From Streptomyces hokutonensis (GTDB lineage Bacteria; Actinomycetota; Actinomycetes; Streptomycetales; Streptomycetaceae), in the NCBI RefSeq assembly GCF_000376565.1, contig NZ_BARG01000029.1, forward strand, positions 62,001-126,000: a DNA stretch of 64,000 nt. The letters are read 5' to 3'. Within the stretch, counting starts at the first letter, position 1, and each line of letters opens with the position of its first letter. The notes beneath the pieces were generated by a model that was given only the letters and a program-made list of their open reading frames with translations, had not been told where the DNA came from and searched no databases. A program made the position numbers and the translations under genes. This document shows, in pieces, positions 25,554 to 34,366 of this stretch.

Positions 25554-26129
25554 CTACCGGAGCCGGGCCATCAGTGCGTGCTCGACCAGCGTGATCAGCG
25601 CACTCTTGGCGTCCGAGCGGTGCCGGGCGTCGGTCGTGATGATCGGCGCGTCCGGCCCGATCTGCAGGGCCTCGCGCACCTCCTCCGGGTTGTACGGCTG
25701 GTGGCCGTCGAACCCGTTGAGGGCTATGACGAAGGGCAGCCCGCTGTTCTCGAAGTAGTCGACCGCGGGGAAGCAGTCGGCGAGACGGCGGGTGTCGACC
25801 AGGACGACGGCGCCGATCGCGCCGCGCACCAGGTCGTCCCACATGAACCAGAAGCGGTCCTGACCCGGCGTACCGAAGAGGTACAGGATCAGGTCCTGGT
25901 CCAGGGTGATACGGCCGAAGTCCATGGCCACGGTGGTGGTGGTCTTGTCCCCGGTGTGGGTGAGGTCGTCGATGCCCGCCGAGGCGGACGTCATGACGGC
26001 CTCCGTGCGCAGCGGGTTGATCTCGGAGACGGCACCCACGAACGTGGTCTTGCCGACGCCGAAGCCACCCGCCACCACGATCTTCGCGGAGGTGGTCGCC
26101 CGCCCTCCGTCAGAGCTTGCGAAGTCCAC
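25554..26129 (-). CDS. cvnD: Conservon GTPase CvnD (copy near gltX)
   Basis: A 191-residue GTPase with the same motifs as the first CvnD: GGFGVGKTTF, TTTTVAMDFG, LFGTPGQDRFWF. From the P-loop to the C-terminus the two differ at about six residues (for example I/V, Q/H, D/E, T/A, A/S), yet many codons differ at synonymous sites, so conservation is at protein level. It overlaps its cvnC by 20 bases. By recalled order this is conservon 1. It probably switches between GDP and GTP under CvnA/CvnB control. Confidence 0.93.
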   Translation of the reverse strand: MDFASSDGGRATTSAKIVVAGGFGVGKTTFVGAVSEINPLRTEAVMTSASAGIDDLTHTGDKTTTTVAMDFGRITLDQDLILYLFGTPGQDRFWFMWDDLVRGAIGAVVLVDTRRLADCFPAVDYFENSGLPFVIALNGFDGHQPYNPEEVREALQIGPDAPIITTDARHRSDAKSALITLVEHALMARLR

Positions 26130-26508
26130 TGAGCACCCTTTCGAGCAGCGTCACGTCCGGAGCGCCGCCGTTGTTCTCGTCGCCGCCCGGCTGGTGGATG
26201 GCCACCAGTCCGGCCTCGGCGAGGTCCGCGACGAGGATCCGCGCCACACCGAGGGGCATGGCGAGGAGTGCCGACACCTCCGCGACCGACTTGACCTCAC
26301 GGCACAGGTGGCAGATGCGCTGGTGCTCAGGGAGCAGTCCCATCAGCGCTGCCGGGTCGGCCGTGGTGCTGATCAGTGCCTCGATGGCGAGCTGATAGCG
26401 CGGCCGGGTCCGGCCGCCGGTCATCGCGTACGGACGTACCAGCGGCTGGTCGCCCTCGTCCCCGTACGGCTCGGCGTACGGATCATGAGAGGCGGTGGGC
26501 GGGGTCAT
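26110..26508 (-). CDS. cvnC: Conservon protein CvnC (DUF742)
   Basis: A 132-residue DUF742 protein with a short 25-residue N-terminal arm. It contains LVRPYAMTGGRTRPRYQLAI, EHQRICHLCREVKSVAEVSA and PLGVARILVADLAEAGLVAI, and ends LLERVLSGLRKL like its paralogue. ATG 26508 has a GGAGGATTC-type site upstream. It is 111 bases from the cvnB stop, so it may have its own translation signal within the operon. Confidence 0.93.
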   Translation of the reverse strand: MTPPTASHDPYAEPYGDEGDQPLVRPYAMTGGRTRPRYQLAIEALISTTADPAALMGLLPEHQRICHLCREVKSVAEVSALLAMPLGVARILVADLAEAGLVAIHQPGGDENNGGAPDVTLLERVLSGLRKL

Positions 26509-26619
26509 GAATCCTCCGGGCGGGACAGCAAGTCGGTCGGGCTAGCCGTCTGACAGGGCCGGTGGGGGGATTGTGGCGGCCGGACGGTGATTTGGTGAGA
26601 CGGGTGGTGCCGGGGCCGG

Positions 26620-27042
26620 TCAGTGAAGCAGACTGCCCTGGAGTTCGGCGCGCAGGTCCGGCGTGAGGACCGCCCCTGCACGGTCGACGAGCAGTGCCAT
26701 CTCGTAGCCGACGAGGCCGATGTCGCACTCGGGGTGCGCGAGCACCGCCAGGGACGAGCCGTCCGAGACGGACATGAGGAAGAGGAACCCTCGCTCCATC
26801 TCCACGACCGTCTGTGCCACGTCGCCGCCCTCGAAGATCCGGGAGGCCCCGGCCGTCAGCGAGGTCAACCCGGAGGCCACGGCCGCGAGTTGATCGGCGC
26901 GGTCGCGCGGGAAGCCCTCCGACATGGCCAGAAGGAGTCCGTCGGCGGATACGACGACGGTGTGGGACACACCGGGGGTGTTGTCCACGAAGTTGGTTAT
27001 CAACCAGTTGAGGTTCTGTGCCGCCTGGCTCATCTGGCTCAA
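26620..27042 (-). CDS. cvnB: Conservon protein CvnB (roadblock/LC7)
   Basis: A 140-residue roadblock/LC7 protein nearly identical to the first CvnB (SQAAQNLNWLITNFVDNTP, MSEGFPRDRADQLAAVASGL). The start lies directly against the cvnA stop at 27043, with AGGAGCG inside the end of cvnA serving as ribosome-binding site, so the two are coupled. It presumably modulates the CvnD GTPase. Confidence 0.94.
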   Translation of the reverse strand: MSQMSQAAQNLNWLITNFVDNTPGVSHTVVVSADGLLLAMSEGFPRDRADQLAAVASGLTSLTAGASRIFEGGDVAQTVVEMERGFLFLMSVSDGSSLAVLAHPECDIGLVGYEMALLVDRAGAVLTPDLRAELQGSLLH

Positions 27043-30000
27043 CTAACGCTCCTGCTGGTGAGTGGGGCTGGGGAAGCTGCCGGTCTGGCCGGTACCCGTA
27101 CCGGCCTGGCGGCCCTGTGCGATGCCCCGACGGAGATTGGTCAGCCGGCCGCGTACGTCGTCAGGCGCACGCGAGACCTGCGGACCGGTTTGGTGCTGTT
27201 GCTGCTGAGCCGTACCCGGGACGAGGTTCGCCCTGGGCACCCGGCGCGGCAGGCCGGAGGTGGTGACGCCGCCCGCGGCCGGTTGCCGTACGCGCTCCGC
27301 CTGCCGAACGAGATCGTCGTTCGGCGAGCTGCGCCAGGTACCGCCCGTGGGACGCTGAGGGGGTGTCGCCGGAGCCTGTGGTGCCTGCGGCTGCGGGGCG
27401 GGCGCGGAACCGTTGCTCTGGCTCTGTGCTTCCGCCTGCTGGCCGTGGAACCAGTTGGTCTCCAGCGTGTCGTACAGCGGCGTCCTGCCGTCACCGGGAC
27501 CCGTGGCAGGCGGCAACGCCTCGGGCTCCTGGCGGGTGGGACGCTGCGGGGCGGGCGGCCGCGCGGTGCCGAAGTCGGCGCCGTTGCGGTTCCCGTTGAC
27601 CTGCGGACGGTCGAACTGCCCGGTGTTCCCGGGGTTCTGACGGCCCGGCAGATTGTGCTGACCGGTGGACCCGTTGTCAAAACCGGGAGTCGCGAACTGG
27701 CCGGTGGAGCCCCCGTCGTAGGCCTGCGGGACGGCGAACTGTCCCGTGTTGGCCGGGTTCGACGGGTTGTTGGCCGGGCTGTTCGGGGAGCCGAAGACGT
27801 CCGAGCGGACGAACTGGCCGCCGTTCTGCTGCGAGTTGGAGCCGGGACGCGGAGGCTCGAAGTCCTGCCGCGGGAACTGGCCGCCCGCCTGTGATCCGTT
27901 GGCGCCCTGGCGCGGCAACTGGCCCGTGTTCTGGGACCCGTTGAGGTTCGGCCGGGGGAAGGAACCCGTGTCCTGCGGTCCGCTGGTGCCCGGGCGCGGG
28001 AACTGCCTGCTGTCCTGCGCGTCGAGGCGGGGGATCGCCGACATCTCCTGCGTGCCGGGGCCCTGACGGTCGTCGATGCGCGGCATCCGGGAGGTTTGCT
28101 CGGCGTCGCGCTCGTCGTGACCGCGCGGGGCGTCGAGGTTGCCGCGACCCAGCGGGGGCTGCGCGTTCTCGTCGCTCCAGCTGGGGCGCTGGTTGTTGCC
28201 GCCCGGCAGCTCGGCCCGCGCGCCACCGCGCGGCGGGAGCTGCGGCTGACGGCCGCGGCGCCGGCCACCGCCACGGGGCGGCTCGGGCTCGTTGTTCGCA
28301 CGCTGCGGGGGAACCGCGCCGTTCTGCTGCTGCGGGGGAGTCCCGCCGAAGGCGTCCTGACGTCCGTCGCCGAAGCCCTGCGGGGTACCCGTACCGGCCG
28401 CCTGCAGGCCCTGCGGGGCGCCGGGCGCCTGGCCGAAGAGACCGGCACCGGAGCCTGCGGCCGGACGGCCCTGCGGCGCCGAGGGACCCTGCGGTCCACG
28501 CGCGCCGCCGGGAGCACCCGGACCACCGGGACCACCCGGACGTCCACCGCCCGCACCGGGCAGCGCGGCCCGCGGGCCCTGACCGGAACCGACCTGGCCG
28601 CGCGGAGCGGCACCGGCACCGAGCAGTCCGCCGTTCGCCGGAGCGCCCGCGCCGAGGGCGGAGCCGCCCTGACCGTTGCCCCGGCGGGCCGCACCGGCAC
28701 CCGCGGCGGCGGCCGCAGCGCCGACAGCGGCCTGGCCGGGCTTGCCCGGAGCGGGCTTCTTGCCGCCCTGGGCGACGTCGACCGGGAGCATGACCAGCGC
28801 GGTCGTACCACCGGAGTCGGACGGACGCAGCTGGATACGGATGCCGTGGCGCTGCGACAGCCGGCCGACCACGAACAGGCCCATGCGGCGGGAGACCGAG
28901 ACGTCCACGGTGGGCGGCGAGGCGAGCCGCTCGTTGATCGCCGCGAGGTCCTCGGGGGAGAGGCCGATACCGGTGTCATGGATCTCGATCAGGACGCGGC
29001 CGTCGGGCAGCGCGTGACCGGTGACCTTGACCTTGGTCTGCGGCGAGGAGAAGGAGGTCGCGTTCTCGAGCAGCTCTGCGAGGAGGTGCACGAGGTCGTT
29101 GACCACGCGGCCGGCCACTTCGGTGGTCGGCACGGAGGAGAGCTCGATGCGCTCGTACTGCTCCACCTCGGAGGCGGCGGCGCGGAGCACGTCGACCAGC
29201 GGGACCGGGCGGGTCCAGCGGCGGCCGGGCTCTTCACCGGCGAGAACGAGAAGGTTCTCACCGTTACGGCGCATGCGGGTCGCGAGGTGGTCGAGCTTGA
29301 AGAGCGAGGACAGCTGGTCCGGGTCGGCCTCGCGGGACTCCAGCTCGGAGATGAGCGAGAGCTGACGCTGGATGAGGCCCTGGGAGCGGCGCGAGAGGTT
29401 GGTGAACATCGCGTTGACGTTGCCCCGCAGGAGGGCCTGCTCGGCGGCGAGGCGGACTGCCTCGCGGTGCACGTCGTCGAAGGCCGCGGCCACCTGGCCG
29501 ATCTCGTCCCGGGAGTGCACACCGACCGACTCCACGGACGTGTCGACGTCCTGCGGGTCGGACTCGGAGAGCTGCTTGACCAGCTCGGGCAGCCGGTCCT
29601 GGGCGACCTTGTTGGCGGTCTCCTGGAGCCGGCGCAGCGAGCGGATCATGGAGCGGGCGATGACGAAGGCGCCGACGAGGGAGACACCGAGCACGAGCAG
29701 GATCAGCGCACCGGAGATGATCGCCTCGCGCTCGGAGGCGGAGCGCAGCTCGCGGGCCTTCTGCTCCATGTCCTCGAGGAGCGTGTGCTCGATCTTCTTC
29801 ATCTGCTCGATCTTGGTCGAGCTGTCGTCCACCCAGTCCTTGTAGGACCGCTTGTCCAGCGAGGCCAGGCCGTTGGAGTTGGCGAGGGCGCGCTCCGCGT
29901 ACTTGTCCGCGGCGTCGATCGTGGCGTTGCCGTCCTCGATCGGCTGGATGAGCTCCTCGGCACCCTGGTCGCCGTAGATGTTGCGGAAGATCGCGAGGTC

Positions 30001-30909
30001 CGACTTCTCGCTCTCCAGCGCCGAGTCGGCGTACAGCCGGTCGTTGTCGGAGAGCCTGCCGGTCGTCGTGTTGTTGTCGGGCAGGGCCGCCGCGATGACG
30101 GCGCGCTGCACGGACGCGAACTCCTTGGCCGAGGAGAAGGCGGCCAGGGCGCGCGTGCGCTGGATCATCTCCGGGTTGCTGGTCGCCTCCGCCATGTCCT
30201 GCGAGAGGTCGAGCAGCTGGGTGATCAGACGGTGGTAGGCGTCGACCGTCTGCGTCGAGTTGCCCTGCGACTGATACGCCGTCTTACGGATCTTGTCGAG
30301 GTTGTCCAGCTCGGTGGCGAGGCCGACCACGGTCTCGCGGACGCCCTGCAGGTTCCCGTTCCTGCTGGCGCTGTCCACCTCTTCCGAGGAGTTGATGAAG
30401 TTGTCGCGGGCGCGGTCGGTCTTCTCCTCGTAGCCCTTGACCTCGTAGTCGGTGGCCTTGCCGCCGTGCGACAGGGGACCGGCCGACTGGTCGCGCTCCT
30501 CCTGGAGCGCGGTGGCCAGCTCGGTGGCCTGCTTGGTCATGTCCGTCAGCAGCTTCATGTTGTCGAGCTGCTGGATGTCGGTCATGGAGTCGCTGATGCG
30601 CAGGGCGCCCAGCGAGGTGGCCGCGACCACGGGGAGCGCGAGCAGCGACACCAGGCGCGTGGAGATGCGCCAGTTGCGCAGGGCGACGCGCGAGCCGGGT
30701 CCGGGCGTGCCGCTCGGCGGCTTCACCGGGGGCGCGGGGGTCGGGGCTGCGGACACACCGGGGCGCCCGGGGGCCCCGCCTTCACCTGACGGTGCCGGGC
30801 CCGGGTTCTGGGCGTGCTGGGGCGAGGAGCTGCCGGTGTTGGGGCCAGCCCCGCCATGCGGCTCCGGCTCCGCCGGAGCACTGCCATCCCTCTTGAAACG
30901 TCCCTGCAC
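27043..30909 (-). CDS. cvnA: Conservon sensor CvnA (NIT domain, long disordered tail)
   Basis: A 1288-residue sensor built like its neighbour: Pro/Gly-rich N-terminus, TM1 about 86-103, extracytoplasmic helical NIT domain, TM2, HAMP, helical segment and HATPase (ELLENATSF, HDTGIGL, GLFVVGRL). The C-terminal tail is about 580 residues, rich in Gly, Pro, Gln and Asn, with repeated TGQF/GQFPRQ-like units. It ends in the same conserved motif as the first CvnA (GLPRRVPRANLV, SRAPDDVRGRLTNLRRG). The GTG at 30909 (VQGRFKRDGS) is the likely start although the frame extends to 31158. Confidence 0.9.
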   Translation of the reverse strand: MQGRFKRDGSAPAEPEPHGGAGPNTGSSSPQHAQNPGPAPSGEGGAPGRPGVSAAPTPAPPVKPPSGTPGPGSRVALRNWRISTRLVSLLALPVVAATSLGALRISDSMTDIQQLDNMKLLTDMTKQATELATALQEERDQSAGPLSHGGKATDYEVKGYEEKTDRARDNFINSSEEVDSASRNGNLQGVRETVVGLATELDNLDKIRKTAYQSQGNSTQTVDAYHRLITQLLDLSQDMAEATSNPEMIQRTRALAAFSSAKEFASVQRAVIAAALPDNNTTTGRLSDNDRLYADSALESEKSDLAIFRNIYGDQGAEELIQPIEDGNATIDAADKYAERALANSNGLASLDKRSYKDWVDDSSTKIEQMKKIEHTLLEDMEQKARELRSASEREAIISGALILLVLGVSLVGAFVIARSMIRSLRRLQETANKVAQDRLPELVKQLSESDPQDVDTSVESVGVHSRDEIGQVAAAFDDVHREAVRLAAEQALLRGNVNAMFTNLSRRSQGLIQRQLSLISELESREADPDQLSSLFKLDHLATRMRRNGENLLVLAGEEPGRRWTRPVPLVDVLRAAASEVEQYERIELSSVPTTEVAGRVVNDLVHLLAELLENATSFSSPQTKVKVTGHALPDGRVLIEIHDTGIGLSPEDLAAINERLASPPTVDVSVSRRMGLFVVGRLSQRHGIRIQLRPSDSGGTTALVMLPVDVAQGGKKPAPGKPGQAAVGAAAAAAGAGAARRGNGQGGSALGAGAPANGGLLGAGAAPRGQVGSGQGPRAALPGAGGGRPGGPGGPGAPGGARGPQGPSAPQGRPAAGSGAGLFGQAPGAPQGLQAAGTGTPQGFGDGRQDAFGGTPPQQQNGAVPPQRANNEPEPPRGGGRRRGRQPQLPPRGGARAELPGGNNQRPSWSDENAQPPLGRGNLDAPRGHDERDAEQTSRMPRIDDRQGPGTQEMSAIPRLDAQDSRQFPRPGTSGPQDTGSFPRPNLNGSQNTGQLPRQGANGSQAGGQFPRQDFEPPRPGSNSQQNGGQFVRSDVFGSPNSPANNPSNPANTGQFAVPQAYDGGSTGQFATPGFDNGSTGQHNLPGRQNPGNTGQFDRPQVNGNRNGADFGTARPPAPQRPTRQEPEALPPATGPGDGRTPLYDTLETNWFHGQQAEAQSQSNGSAPAPQPQAPQAPATPPQRPTGGTWRSSPNDDLVRQAERVRQPAAGGVTTSGLPRRVPRANLVPGTAQQQQHQTGPQVSRAPDDVRGRLTNLRRGIAQGRQAGTGTGQTGSFPSPTHQQER

Positions 30910-31479
30910 TAGCGTCGCAACCTCTGGACCAGGCGTCCCCCGCGCGAACGGAAGGACGGTGTCGGCGTCTTGGGGAGCGCCCTGAACGCGCACCCCATGT
31001 GTGGTCGTGAGTGACCGGCGCTGCTCCCCCTTCCGCCGCCCTCGGCGCTGCGTTGCGCCCCCTGCGCGCCGGGCTGATTCTGCGGCGGTCCGTGGAATTC
31101 CAGCACAGTGCCGGATCTCCAACAAGGCCCGTAGGCCAGGCTGTGACCTGTGTGACACCCCGTGAGGACAGTGTCACGAGACGTAGAAAGCTATTCACTC
31201 CAAAGTGGGCAAATCCCCACCATCCCGCCTGACGCGGGATGTGCCCAAGTCGCCATGATCAGGAGCGGAATGGCAGCTTCAGGGGGTCAATGTCCGTTTC
31301 GTTGAGGTGAGTTGGCAGTCCGAATTGGTCGGTATGCCCACAGGGTGGTGAGCAAACTCACACGCGGATCATGGGCTCTTCGCGCGTTCGGCCGGGAATT
31401 GGATGTTTAGCCTGACGCTTTACATGAGGGCACAATCTGCCAACCACCCACTCAGGACGGACGAGGGTCGAGTACAACA
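30910..31479. other. Intergenic region upstream of cvnA
   Basis: About 570 bases between divergent genes. No frame has convincing coding character. CATCCCGC (31221-31228) pairs with GCGGGATG (31234-31241) in a short hairpin. The region is less G/C-rich than its neighbours towards the right and should carry promoters for the conservon and for the small gene at 31480. Confidence 0.55.
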
Positions 31480-31665
31480 GTGAAGACGACGATGATGTTC
31501 CGCAACATTGCCAACCCGCGGCGCACGACGCTGGCGCACCTGTCGGACGCCGACGCGCTGCAGACGCCGGAGCAGCAGGAACACTCGCTCGACCTGCCGG
31601 CCCAGACCGCCAACCCGCGCCGCACCATCCTCACCGAGATCCCGGTCGGCGCCGCCGCCGAGTAA
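31480..31665 (+). CDS. Small protein with repeated ANPRRT motif
   Basis: A 61-residue hydrophilic protein that I cannot assign. The motif ANPRRTTL near the N-terminus recurs as ANPRRTIL near the C-terminus, separated by an acidic/Gln-rich middle (LQTPEQQEHSLDLPAQ). There is no Cys, no signal peptide and no membrane segment. GTG 31480 is taken as the start, with ATG codons at 31492 and 31495 as alternatives. It stands between the conservon promoter and the FAH gene. A duplicated short motif suggests a tandem binding peptide or a substrate; this is speculation. Confidence 0.6.
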   Translation: MKTTMMFRNIANPRRTTLAHLSDADALQTPEQQEHSLDLPAQTANPRRTILTEIPVGAAAE

Positions 31666-31966
31666 TCCCGCGAGCGCTTCCGCCCGCCCCCCCCAAGCCG
31701 TCGGCCGGCCCCCGGAGCACGCACCGAAGCCACCGCGGGCGGCGGCGCGCAGCCGCCCGCGCCCGAGCGACCTCACGCGGGGGGCGCCCATCGTGTCGAC
31801 GCCCTCTGCCCCCTCGCGACGGCGCGCACCGGCCCCCGCATCGACGCCGCTGCTTTCCCGCGACCTGATCCGCCGGAGAGGACTTAATCGGCGAAGCAGC
31901 GCCCCCGCACCGCGTTAGCCTGGAGCGTCAGACTCCAGCCAGCTCAGTGAGGGGCGCCAGGATCCC
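31666..31966. other. Intergenic region before the FAH-family gene
   Basis: About 300 bases with no gene that I can support. GAGGGG lies about 16 bases before the FAH GTG start. No clear repeat or terminator was seen. Confidence 0.4.
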
Positions 31967-32743
31967 GTGCGCATCGCCAGATTCTCCATCGACGGGAACG
32001 TCGCCTTCGGCGCGGTCGAGGGCGACAAGCCGGACGAACTCGTCCTCGACATCATCAAGGGCATCCCGTTCGCGGACTTCGAACTCTCCGGTACGAAGGT
32101 CCCGCTGAGCAAGGTCAGGCTGCTGCCGCCGGTGCTCCCGAACAAGGTCGTCGCCTACGGCCGCAACTACGCCGAGCACGCCAGGGAACTGGGCAACGAG
32201 GTGCCGGACGCCCCCTTCGCCTTCTTCAAGCCGTCCACCTCGGTGATCGGCTCCGGCGACGACATCCAGTACCCCTCCTTCACCGAGGACCTCCACCACG
32301 AGGCCGAACTGGCCGTCGTCATCGGCCGGATGTGCCGCGAGGTCCCGCGCGAGCGCGTCAAGGACGTCATCCTCGGCTACACCTGCGCCAACGACATCAC
32401 CGCGCGCGACGTCCAGAAGCGCGAGAAGCAGTGGGCCCGCGCCAAGGGCTTCGACACCTCCTGCCCGCTCGGCCCCTGGGTGGAGACGGACCTCGACCCG
32501 AGCGACCTCACCATCCAGCTCACGGTCAACGGCCAGCAGCGCCAGCTCGGCCGCACCAGCGAGATGATCCACTCGATCGAGGACCTGATCGTCAACATCA
32601 CCGAGGCCATGACGCTGCTCCCCGGCGACGTGATCCTCACGGGCACCCCGGCAGGCGTCGGACCGCTCACCGTCGGCGACGAGGTCGCCGTCACCATCGA
32701 AGGCATCGGCACTCTCACCAACAAGGTTGTCAAGCGTGGCTAG
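31967..32743 (+). CDS. Fumarylacetoacetate hydrolase (FAH) family protein
   Basis: A 258-residue enzyme of the FAH fold, which cleaves C-C bonds or decarboxylates or isomerises beta-keto acids with a divalent metal. The catalytic-domain signature is present: NKVVAYGRNYAEHARELG, metal-ligand acidic residues in HHEAELAVVIG and CANDITARDVQ, then LTGTPAGVGPL. Length fits small bacterial members. It starts at GTG 31967 and its stop overlaps the gltX start (GTGGCTAG), so gltX may be cotranscribed with it. The substrate is not known. Confidence 0.9.
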   Translation: MRIARFSIDGNVAFGAVEGDKPDELVLDIIKGIPFADFELSGTKVPLSKVRLLPPVLPNKVVAYGRNYAEHARELGNEVPDAPFAFFKPSTSVIGSGDDIQYPSFTEDLHHEAELAVVIGRMCREVPRERVKDVILGYTCANDITARDVQKREKQWARAKGFDTSCPLGPWVETDLDPSDLTIQLTVNGQQRQLGRTSEMIHSIEDLIVNITEAMTLLPGDVILTGTPAGVGPLTVGDEVAVTIEGIGTLTNKVVKRG

Positions 32744-34220
32744 CGCATCCGCCCCAGCAGTCCGTGTCCGTTTCTGCCCCTCGCCGACCGGCAATCCCCA
32801 CGTCGGCCTGGTCCGCACCGCCCTGTTCAACTGGGCCTTCGCCAAGCACAACCAGGGCACGCTGGTCTTCCGCATCGAGGACACCGACGCGGCCCGCGAC
32901 TCCGAGGAGTCCTACGGCCAACTCCTCGACGCGATGCGCTGGTTGGGCTTCGACTGGGACGAGGGCCCCGAGATCGGCGGCCCGCACGCGCCCTACCGCC
33001 AGTCGCAGCGCATGGACATCTACAAGGACGTCGCCAAGAAGCTCCAGGACGCCGGCCACGCCTACGACTGCTACTGCTCCACCGAGGAGCTGGACGCCCG
33101 CCGCGACGCCGCCCGCGCCGCAGGCAGGCCGTCCGGCTACGACGGCCACTGCCGCGACCTGAGCGCCGAGCAGGTCGCTGCCTACAAGGCCGAGGGCCGC
33201 ACGCCGATCGTCCGCTTCCGGATGCCCGACGAGACGATCACCTTCACCGACCTGGTCCGCGGCGAGCTGACGTTCACCCCGGAGAACGTCCCGGACTACG
33301 GGATCGTACGAGCCAACGGCGCCCCGCTGTACACGCTCGTCAACCCGGTCGACGACGCCCTCATGGAGATCACCCACGTCCTGCGCGGCGAGGACCTGCT
33401 CTCCTCGACGCCCCGTCAGATCGCCCTGTACAAGGCGCTGATCGACCTCGGCATCGCCAAGTCGGTGCCGTCCTTCGGGCACTTGCCGTACGTGATGGGC
33501 GAGGGCAACAAGAAGCTCTCCAAGCGCGACCCGCAGTCGTCCCTCAACCTCTACCGGGAGCGCGGCTTCCTGCCCGAGGGACTGCTCAACTACCTTTCCC
33601 TGCTGGGCTGGTCGCTCGCGGCCGACCGGGACGTCTTCTCGATGGACGAGATGGTCGCGGCCTTCGACATCGCGGACGTCAACCCCAACCCGGCCCGCTT
33701 CGACCTGAAGAAGTGCGAGGCGATCAACGCCGACCACATCCGTCTCCTGGACGTGAAGGACTTCACGGAGCGCTGCGCCCCCTGGCTGAAGGCCCCGTTC
33801 GCCCCCTGGGCGCCGGAGGACTTCGACGAGGCCAAGTGGCAGGCCGTCGCCCCGCACGCGCAGACCCGCCTGAAGGTGCTGTCGGAGATCACGGACAACG
33901 TCGACTTCCTCTTCCTGGCCGAGCCGGTCGAGGACGAGGCGTCCTGGACGAAGGCCATGAAGGAGGGCTCCGACGCCCTGCTCCGCACGGCCAGGGAGAA
34001 GCTGGAGTCGGCGGACTGGTCCTCGCCCGAGTCCCTCAAGGAGGCCGTCCTGGCCGCCGGCGAGACCCACGGCCTCAAGCTCGGCAAGGCCCAGGCCCCG
34101 GTCCGCGTCGCGGTCACCGGCCGCACCATCGGCCTGCCGCTCTTCGAGTCCCTGGAGATCCTGGGCAAGGAGAAGACCCTCGCCAGGATCGACGCGGCGC
34201 TGGCGAAACTGACGGCCTGA
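32736..34220 (+). CDS. gltX: Glutamyl-tRNA synthetase
   Basis: A 494-residue class I synthetase. The HIGH-type motif appears in PSPTGNPHVGLVRTALFN, the KMSKS-type motif in NKKLSKRDPQSS, and a C-terminal anticodon-binding helical domain completes the family length. The GTG at 32736 overlaps the FAH stop. Streptomycetes are generally understood to lack GlnRS, so this enzyme should be non-discriminating and also charge tRNA-Gln for GatCAB. Both kinds of tRNA gene lie 1.4 kb downstream. Confidence 0.96.
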   Translation: MASASAPAVRVRFCPSPTGNPHVGLVRTALFNWAFAKHNQGTLVFRIEDTDAARDSEESYGQLLDAMRWLGFDWDEGPEIGGPHAPYRQSQRMDIYKDVAKKLQDAGHAYDCYCSTEELDARRDAARAAGRPSGYDGHCRDLSAEQVAAYKAEGRTPIVRFRMPDETITFTDLVRGELTFTPENVPDYGIVRANGAPLYTLVNPVDDALMEITHVLRGEDLLSSTPRQIALYKALIDLGIAKSVPSFGHLPYVMGEGNKKLSKRDPQSSLNLYRERGFLPEGLLNYLSLLGWSLAADRDVFSMDEMVAAFDIADVNPNPARFDLKKCEAINADHIRLLDVKDFTERCAPWLKAPFAPWAPEDFDEAKWQAVAPHAQTRLKVLSEITDNVDFLFLAEPVEDEASWTKAMKEGSDALLRTAREKLESADWSSPESLKEAVLAAGETHGLKLGKAQAPVRVAVTGRTIGLPLFESLEILGKEKTLARIDAALAKLTA

Positions 34221-34240
34221 CCGAAGCGCACGACAGGGGC

Positions 34241-34262
34241 GGTGTCCGGTGATCCGGGCACC
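34241..34262 (+). terminator. Stem-loop after gltX
   Basis: GGTGTCCGG (34241-34249) pairs with CCGGGCACC (34254-34262) around TGAT, with one G-T pair; the stem may extend into flanking G and C runs. It lies about 20 bases after the gltX stop. Confidence 0.6.
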
Positions 34263-34366
34263 CCCCCTCTTCGTCAAATCATCGTAGTGAAATGTTCACG
34301 CCATGATTAAGATCCTCCCAATCCGGCGGCACGGGGAAGCCGGTGTGTGCATGGGGAGGGGTCTGC

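Noticed and set aside
28096..30789. 897-codon plus-strand frame opposite the second cvnA
   Set aside because: Same cause; the translation is Arg/Gly/Leu/Val low-complexity and the opposite strand is clearly coding.
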